A DNA stretch of 64,000 nt from JAGOEF01 sp964511665 (GTDB lineage Bacteria; Bacteroidota; Bacteroidia; Bacteroidales; ML635J-15). Made by a program: the position numbers and the translations under genes. The stretch is from positions 8,319-72,318 of the forward strand of contig CAZEHA010000012.1 in assembly GCA_964511665.1 (NCBI GenBank), given 5' to 3'. How positions within the stretch are numbered: the stretch's first letter is position 1; every line of letters starts with the position of its first letter. Of this stretch, positions 63,070-64,000 are shown one piece after another. A model generated the notes under the pieces. That model made no database searches and had not been told where the DNA came from. It saw only the letters and a list, made by a program, of their open reading frames with translations.

Positions 63070-63101
63070 ATTGGCAAGGCCAATAATAAACACTATTTTT
63101 G
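63070..63101 (+). promoter_or_regulatory. Bacteroidota promoter for truncated Asp-box gene
   Basis: ATTG at 63070-63073 and TATTTTTG at 63094-63101 with 20 bases between match the consensus. Transcription would begin near 63108, before the ATG at 63128 and past the TTG at 63113. Confidence 0.72.
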
Positions 63102-63127
63102 AGTTGTTTTAATTGAATACTGCTATA

Positions 63128-63955
63128 ATGAACAAAATCAGGTTTGTTTTGATTGTATCGTTACTAGGCACGCGTGCTTTAATAGCACAGGACATAGTTG
63201 CTCAATGGGATTCGATAAAAGCAGAGACTTCCCCCGTCGTGTCAGTTTCTATTTCTGATGAATATGAAACTCCATGTAAACTTCTGCTCGCCGACTATGG
63301 GTGGGAAGATGGTATTCATATTTCACGCGACGGGCTGCATTTGTATGCTTTGTATTTTCCGGGAGATTTATTCGGGTGGTCAATGTTTTTTCTGAACAAT
63401 CTCACAAACTTGCCATTTTGTGAACTGGTTGGGAATATGGCATATAAAAGAGATTATGCGGGAAGCTATGAAATGGATTTCGAGACCAATATGTTTGGAT
63501 GCGATAATTTTATTAATGTTGATATTTTGTATTCAACCCGAAGTTCTCCGGATGAAGATTTCGTGCAATGGCAATTATCGGGTATTGCCCGTCCCGGATT
63601 GGTTGAGGGAGGTTCTATGCCTCTGTTTTCGGAATCGAATGACAACGAAATTGAAATATTCCTTTTTACCGGTAACAGCGATATATGGATGATTAAAAAT
63701 ACTACTGCTAATCCTACCGGAATTGAAACAGCCGTAAGGCTTGCATATCCTATAAATCCAATTACCGATGAGTTCAATGCTGATAATCCGCATCTGGAGA
63801 GACTTGATGAAGAAACATGGCTGTTGGTTTTTGAGCGATATACTGACTTTTCGTACCGGTATTTTGTTTACAGTTTTAGTTATGATGGCGGAGATACATG
63901 GACAGAACCTATTGCAATGTCCACAATAAGTCCCGAACTAGGGCATATTGTATAA
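63128..63955 (+). pseudogene. Exported Asp-box (sialidase/propeller-like) protein, probably truncated by IS insertion
   Basis: A frame of 275 codons with a signal peptide (to about 20, ALIAQD). It contains DGIHISRDGLHLYALYFPGD and a sialidase-type Asp-box SYDGGDTW near residue 260, which marks a beta-propeller. The frame stops about a dozen residues after the Asp-box, with neither a complete propeller nor a sorting domain. The stop codon (63953-63955) lies inside what looks like the left end of an IS3-type element starting at about 63949. The intact protein was probably much longer. It may be broken or may continue beyond the insertion. Confidence 0.65.
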
Positions 63956-64000
63956 TACTCCCCGAAAATTGGACCACTGGTTAAGTTGAATAAAAACAAT
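63949..64000. mobile_element. Possible IS3-family left end at window edge
   Basis: From TGT at 63949 the sequence reads like an IS3-family terminal repeat: TG start, a C-run (CTCCCCG), AAAATTGGACCACTGG, with the TGGAC motif common to these ends. No transposase can be seen because the window ends 50 bases later. Recognised by similarity of style, not by alignment. Confidence 0.5.

Overview
The window looks like a chromosomal segment of a member of the Bacteroidota, most likely Bacteroidales-like. Supporting signs are the many T9SS (type IX secretion) C-terminal sorting domains with a YPNP motif, a PorE-like T9SS component, the Bacteroidota form of LptD, CotH-kinase, FISUMP, GEVED and DUF4369-type proteins, and promoters of the Bacteroidota type (TTTG, about 20 nt, TAnnTTTG). 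No tRNA, rRNA or CRISPR array was seen.

Region 1 (1 to about 13.2 kb, plus strand) is the most unusual part. A coiled-coil protein, a Clp/ClpB-like AAA+ ATPase whose first AAA module looks degenerate, and a small radical-SAM iron-sulfur protein are followed by an FHA protein flanked by zinc ribbons and a PP2C phosphatase. An AT-rich accessory stretch comes next: several small membrane proteins (two of them paralogs), a membrane-anchored TPR protein, two DUF3592-like membrane proteins (one fused to a propeller-like domain) and a secreted bleomycin-hydrolase-like cysteine peptidase. The module probably starts upstream of the window. It resembles phospho-signalling or conflict operons (AAA+, FHA, PP2C, often with vWA and kinase), but I cannot name it. 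A 5' fragment of the FHA gene is duplicated upstream of the intact copy; the two differ only at synonymous sites.

Region 2 (13.2-33 kb) has an acidic lipoprotein and a secreted TPR-CHAT protease, each with its own promoter. Then come a divergent CNNM/CBS transporter, queE overlapping a PorE-like OmpA/TPR/PD40 lipoprotein, two large T9SS cargo proteins ending at a strong terminator, a pentapeptide-repeat lipoprotein, a papain-like lipoprotein, a secreted CotH-kinase/lamin-tail protein and prfC.

Region 3 (33-50 kb, minus strand) is a run of six secreted or surface proteins: a 1507-aa multidomain protein with a duplicated module, a reprolysin-like metalloprotease, two FISUMP paralogs with internal sorting-domain-like modules, an Fn3/adhesion-type cargo protein and a secreted protein built of phage-tail-fibre-like repeats. 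A membrane-spanning TPR/AraC regulator lies just upstream on the same strand and may control them.

Region 4 (50-64 kb) is mostly housekeeping and envelope: glyA and serC converging on a shared terminator, hutH, an MlaD-family protein and an N-acetylmuramoyl-L-alanine amidase that both end in SPOR-like tails, divergent lptD, and two tandem thioredoxin-like lipid- or periplasm-side proteins. The last gene, with an Asp-box, appears to be cut off by the end of an IS3-like insertion sequence at the window edge.
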